Source of the DNA: Nemertoderma westbladi
Lineage: Eukaryota > Xenacoelomorpha > Nemertodermatida > Nemertodermatidae
Assembly (NCBI GenBank): GCA_032718475.1
Contig: JAUCBJ010004788.1
Coordinates: 1 to 33,057 of the forward strand
Reading direction: 5' to 3'
DNA length: 33,057 nt
Positions 25,901-31,900 of the stretch are shown here, piece after piece; the stretch's first letter is position 1, and each line of letters starts with the position of its first letter. The translations under genes were made by a program, and so were the position numbers. The notes under the pieces are model-generated. The model saw nothing but the letters and a program-made list of their open reading frames with translations. It was not told the DNA's origin and ran no database searches.

Positions 25901-28900
25901 TGATACGAACTCTTTTTCATATTCGGACTCATATTCTTACTATTGAATCGAGAGTACACGTTTATTACCAAAACATTTTGGTTTTCGTGGTAAAATTAAT
26001 TAATTATTTATTTAGTAACAGCACAATTTTTTAAAATTAATAATATTCTAGTAATTTAATTTATAAAACAATAATGAGTTAAAAATCATGTAGGTTGATG
26101 TTCATAGTTCATTAAAAACAGTGCAGCCTTCAGCTTCGACAATCTACGAGAAAATGAGGTGCAATTATTGTAATGGGCGGCTTCTGTTGCTTGGCAACTG
26201 CATAAACAGCAAATGCATGAATCGATAGGTGACCAGCAGTTCGGTGTGGAACATAGCTTATGGTGGCAACCGTTTGACACTAGCTGTGCCATTGATCGCC
26301 GCCGATACCCTGTTAAACCCGCTAAGTTAGTGTCAGAGCTCGAAGCGTTGTCAATTGATTCTAGAATAGGGGTGGACCGGGCATATTTCGAGATTCCGCA
26401 CCACATTTTCCAGTAAAAGGCACGTACTTTACGTATATGTTCCAAAGAGTTAATATTATCTTTTGTGGTAAATATATCACAACCATATGTTACTGTCGGA
26501 AGGACAATAGCTATGTATAATTTCCTAGCGGTTTCCATGTTAGTCATTGGTAGGTTGACTTTGGTGGCGATTCGAGCACAACATGCTATACTTTCTTATA
26601 TAGGTGTGTGTAGTGTTTGCTGGCGCCGTTCTTTGTGGATAGTACCACTCCTAGATATTCGAAACTATCACAAAATTCTATACTTTGTCCCATATATGTC
26701 AATATATCTGATCTTGCCGGGTGTCCACCTCTCCTGAATTTTACGGCTTTTGTTTTCGACAAATTGACTGTCAGATTGTTTACCCTGCAGTATTCAGCAA
26801 GTTTATCCAGTGATTCTTGTACATCAGCTATTGTTTGTCCAGCGATTACAAGGTCGTCCGCACCGCATACATCCATATCCAACATGCTGCTATAGCGATC
26901 GCAGCAGGGAGATCGTGTACAAATAGTGCAAATAATAAAGGGGAGAGTTTGTCGCCTTGAACTACCCCGATTGTTTGTGCAATCGGATCTAATACGTAAT
27001 TGCCGATGCAGATACATACAAAATTAATTGCTAGGATGGACCATAGTACTTCTATAAACGTTTTGCTTACACCGCAGGATGAAAGCTTGGTGCATAGTAG
27101 CTCCCTGTTCACAGAATCGAAGGCCTTAGTGAAATCGATGAAAACACAATATAAGTGGCCTCCTGGCAATGAAATAGAGGATGAAATTCGATTGAATAAC
27201 TGACGGACCGCCATGAGAGTTGACCTGCCCCGTCTGAATCCATACTGTTCGTCTGGGAAAGCACCCACAGATTCAGCCCATTTATACATTCTCTTTGCTA
27301 GGATCGACGTATATGTTTTCAAGACACACAATAACAGTGCAATACCCCTATAATAGCTAGGCTCCGATTTCGTTCCTTTACCTTTGAATAAGGGCAATAA
27401 GTAGGCGGTCATCATTCTTACTATTAATTACACTATAACGCTATAATGCGGTTTCATTATAGTGAGTGGTTAAAGACGGCCAAGTACTGTTGTAGGGTTG
27501 AACACAGTGGCAGCATATGATGGTATAGACAGATGTGATGCCATGAGGAGGTAAATTGCGGACATACAAGGTATCAGATAGTATTTCCAGATCTATCTTT
27601 TACCTGAGCCGCTAGCTGAATAGTTAGAGCGTCAGACTTCCAACCCGGAGGTCACCAGTTCGATCCAAGCCGGACGTCATTGCCGACTTTGCAAAAGCTG
27701 TGCCCAACAAAATGTTTAATGCTAGTACAGTATTAGACTATTTTAAACTATTACATTACAGTAAATCTGTTTCTGCATATCTTTATCTTTTTTACCTAAA
27801 AAACTCACATTTTCTGTATTCAGGTTCCATCTATTGAGTTTAAATTCTCGGACGAAGACTTCCCCCCTACACTACCCATTACTATAGAGTTAGGCAACGC
27901 CGGTAAGGAATTCGCTGTTTCTGGCACCTCTCTCATCGTTGATAAAGACAACGCTTTTAATTTTGAATCGGCGACAAAATTCTACAACATGACAGTTATA
28001 GGTGAGTTTTCATATTATTGTATGGCGAATCATTTCAATTCACTTTCAGTGTATAAATTGGTAACTATACTTCGTTCGTTCACTCTATTATACTGTTTCT
28101 GTTGTATATTTCAGTTAAGGATACCCCATTGGCCTCGGACCCCCAGTTCACCGGGACTGCCATTGTTTCCGTTTGTATCAAACCCTGGAACGAGTTCACC
28201 CCAGTCTGGAGTCCGCCTACGCCTCTCGCACTCACTCTACAGGAGAGCGAACTCGCTGTGGTCGAGGTTGGCGGGCTAACCGCTACAGATAGTGATGACG
28301 ATGTCCCCACCGATAGCAGATGTTAGTAAACGAGGGTCTATTGGGGGGTAGAAGTGAAAGTGAGAGGGATTCTTCGATACCTCCCGTGAATCTTCGAAGT
28401 GGGACTGTATCAGGGTTGCTGATAAAATGGTGAAAACATCTCTAGATTCGGTGTTGAACTGCCGGAACTATGTTATTATTAATATGAAACAATTATTTTA
28501 AAGTAGAAACTGTAGGAGTTTGGCGAGGAGTTTTGTAGGAGGTTTGTAAGGAGTTTGCTGTTACAAAAGAAACGGGATTCCACTGGCAGAGGGTATGCGA
28601 GAAGGAACTAAAAGTGACGAAACATCCCCTTAAATACTCAAACATTATGTAAATTAGGAACAGACCGTTTAGATGCTGATTGGTTGCAGCTCGTCACTGA
28701 TTGGTCGAAGCTACTGGTTGGCCAACCAGTTACGTTTCGAGCCTATTGTATGTAAGTAATTAGGGGGAGGGGGGGGGGGGGGGGGGGTAACACCGGTGAT
28801 CTGGGAACTACTGTTGAATATTGGCTGGTGAGAGCTGGGCTCATTGAAAGCAAACGTCCCCGCGTGTGGCAAGCCAAGCGAGACCAAACTGGGCAAACCT

Positions 28901-31900
28901 ACACACGATTATTCAAATACATATCGTCACTGTGATTTTTTTTATATTTTTTTCAGCGACTGATGGCGGAATCACCTACAGTATTGCGAGTCCAGCGCCT
29001 CCTGAGTTCAACGTGGACGCGACTTCGGGGAAGATATTCACAACGACGGCATTGGATTACGAGAAAGCCACAACTTTAGAGTACAGGTTCCTAGTTACAG
29101 CTACAGACGGTGGAACGGTTGCTACTGGTGAGTACAGGTTCCTAGTTACAGCTACAGACGGTGGAACGGTTGCTACTGGTGAGTACAGGTTCCTACTGTA
29201 GTTACAACTACAGACGGTGGAACGGTTGCTACTGGTGAGTACAGGTTCCTACTGTAGTTACAGCTACAGACGGTGGAACGGTTGCTACTGGTGAGTACAG
29301 GTTCCTACTGTAGTTACAGCTACAGACGGTGGAACGGTTGCTACTGGTGAGTACAGGTTCCACTGAGTTACAGCTACAGACGGTGGAACGGTTGCTACTG
29401 GTGAGTACAGGTTCCTACTGTAGTTACAGCTACAGACGGTGGAACGGTTGCTACTGGTGAGTACAGGTTCCTACTGTAGTTACAGCTACAGACGGTGGAA
29501 CGGTTGCTACTGGTGAGTACAGGTTCCTACTGTAGTTACAGCTACAGACGGTGGAACGGTTGCTACTGGTGAGTACAGGTTCCTACTGTAGTTACAGCTA
29601 CAGACGGTGGAACGGTTGCTACTGGTGAGTACAGGTTCCTACTGTAGTTACAGCTACAGACGGTGGAACGGTTGCTACTGGTGAGTACAGGTTCCTACTG
29701 TAGTTACAGCTACAGACGGTGGAACGGTTGCTACTGGTGAGTACAGGTTCCTACTGTAGTTACAGCTACAGACGGTGGAACGGTTGCTACTGGTGAGTAC
29801 AGGTTCCTACTGTAGTTACAGCTACAGACGGTGGAACGGTTGCTACTGGTGAGTACAGGTTCCTACTGTAGTTACAGCTACAGACGGTGGAACGGTTGCT
29901 ACTGGTGAGTACAGGTTCCTACTGTAGTTACAGCTACAGACGGTGGAACGGTTGCTACTGGTGAGTACAGGTTCCTACTGTAGTTACAGCTACAGACGGT
30001 GGAACGGTTGCTACTGGTGAGTACAGGTTCCTACTGTAGTTACAGCTACAGACGGTGGAACGGTTGCTACTGGTGAGTACAGGTTCCTACTGTAGTTACA
30101 GCTACAGACGGTGGAACGGTTGCTACTGGTGAGTACAGGTTCCTACTGTAGTTACAGCTACAGACGGTGGAACGGTTGCTACTGGTGAGTACAGGTTCCT
30201 ACTGTAGTTACAGCTACAGACGGTGGAACGGTTGCTACTGGTGAGTACAGGTTCCTACTGTAGTTACAGCTACAGACGGTGGAACGGTTGCTACTGGTGA
30301 GTACAGGTTCCTACTGTAGTTACAGCTACAGACGGTGGAACGGTTGCTACTGGTGAGTACAGGTTCCTACTGTAGTTACAGCTACAGACGGTGGAACGGT
30401 TGCTACTGGTGAGTACAGGTTCCTACTGTAGTTACAGCTACAGACGGTGGAACGGTTGCTACTGGTGAGTACAGGTTCCTACTGTAGTTACAGCTACAGA
30501 CGGTGGAACGGTTGCTACTGGTGAGTACAGGTTCCTACTGTAGTTACAGCTACAGACGGTGGAACGGTTGCTACTGGTGAGTACAGGTTCCTACTGTAGT
30601 TACAGCTACAGACGGTGGAACGGTTGCTACTGGTGAGTACAGGTTCCTACTGTAGTTACAGCTACAGACGGTGGAACGGTTGCTACTGGTGAGTACAGGT
30701 TCCTACTGTAGTTACAGCTACAGACGGTGGAACGGTTGCTACTGGTGAGTACAGGTTCCTACTGTAGTTACAGCTACAGACGGTGGAACGGTTGCTACTG
30801 GTGAGTACAGGTTCCTACTGTAGTTACAGCTACAGACGGTGGAACGGTTGCTACTGGTGAGTCAGGTTCCTAGTTACAGCTACAGACGGTGGAACGGTTG
30901 CTACTGGTGAGTACAGGTTCCTACTGTAGTTACAGCTACAGACGGTGGAACGGTTGCTACTGGTGAGTACAGGTTCCTACTGTAGTTACAGCTACAGACG
31001 GTGGAACGGTTGCTACTGGTGAGTACAGGTTCCTACTGTAGTTACAGCTACAGACGGTGGAACGGTTGCTACTGGTGAGTACAGGTTCCTACTGTAGTTA
31101 CAGCTACAGACGGTGGAACGGTTGCTACTGGTGAGTACAGGTTCCTACTGTAGTTACAGCTACAGACGGTGGAACGGTTGCTACTGGTGAGTACAGGTTC
31201 CTACTGTAGTTACAGCTACAGACGGTGGAACGGTTGCTACTGGTGAGTACAGGTTCCTACTGTAGTTACAGCTACAGACGGTGGAACGGTTGCTACTGGT
31301 GAGTACAGGTTCCTACTGTAGTTACAGCTACAGACGGTGGAACGGTTGCTACTGGTGAGTACAGGTTCCTACTGTAGTTACAGCTACAGACGGTGGAACG
31401 GTTGCTACTGGTGAGTACAGGTTCCTACTGTAGTTACAGCTACAGACGGTGGAACGGTTGCTACTGGTGAGTACAGGTTCCTACTGTAGTTACAGCTACA
31501 GACGGTGGAACGGTTGCTACTGGTGAGTACAGGTTCCTACTGTAGTTACAGCTACAGACGGTGGAACGGTTGCTACTGGTGAGTACAGGTTCCTACTGTA
31601 GTTACAGCTACAGACGGTGGAACGGTTGCTACTGGTGAGTACAGGTTCCTACTGTAGTTACAGCTACAGACGGTGGAACGGTTGCTACTGGTGAGTACAG
31701 GTTCCTACTGTAGTTACAGCTACAGACGGTGGAACGGTTGCTACTGGTGAGTACAGGTTCCTACTGTAGTTACAGCTACAGACGGTGGAACGGTTGCTAC
31801 TGGTGAGTACAGGTTCCTACTGTAGTTACAGCTACAGTCGGTGGAACGGTTGCTACTGGTGAGTACAGGTTCCTACTGTAGTTACAGCTACAGCTACAGG

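Noticed and set aside
27605-27680. Functional tRNA gene
   Set aside because: A and B boxes are present, but the anticodon and acceptor stems do not pair, and it sits among retroelement debris.
28102-28326. Independent small protein starting at an ATG in intron 19
   Set aside because: The open frame is exon 20 read back into the intron; the splice acceptor at 28114 and the cadherin motifs explain it.
28711-28896. Small minus-strand ORF with a proline run
   Set aside because: The prolines are simply the G homopolymer read in reverse.
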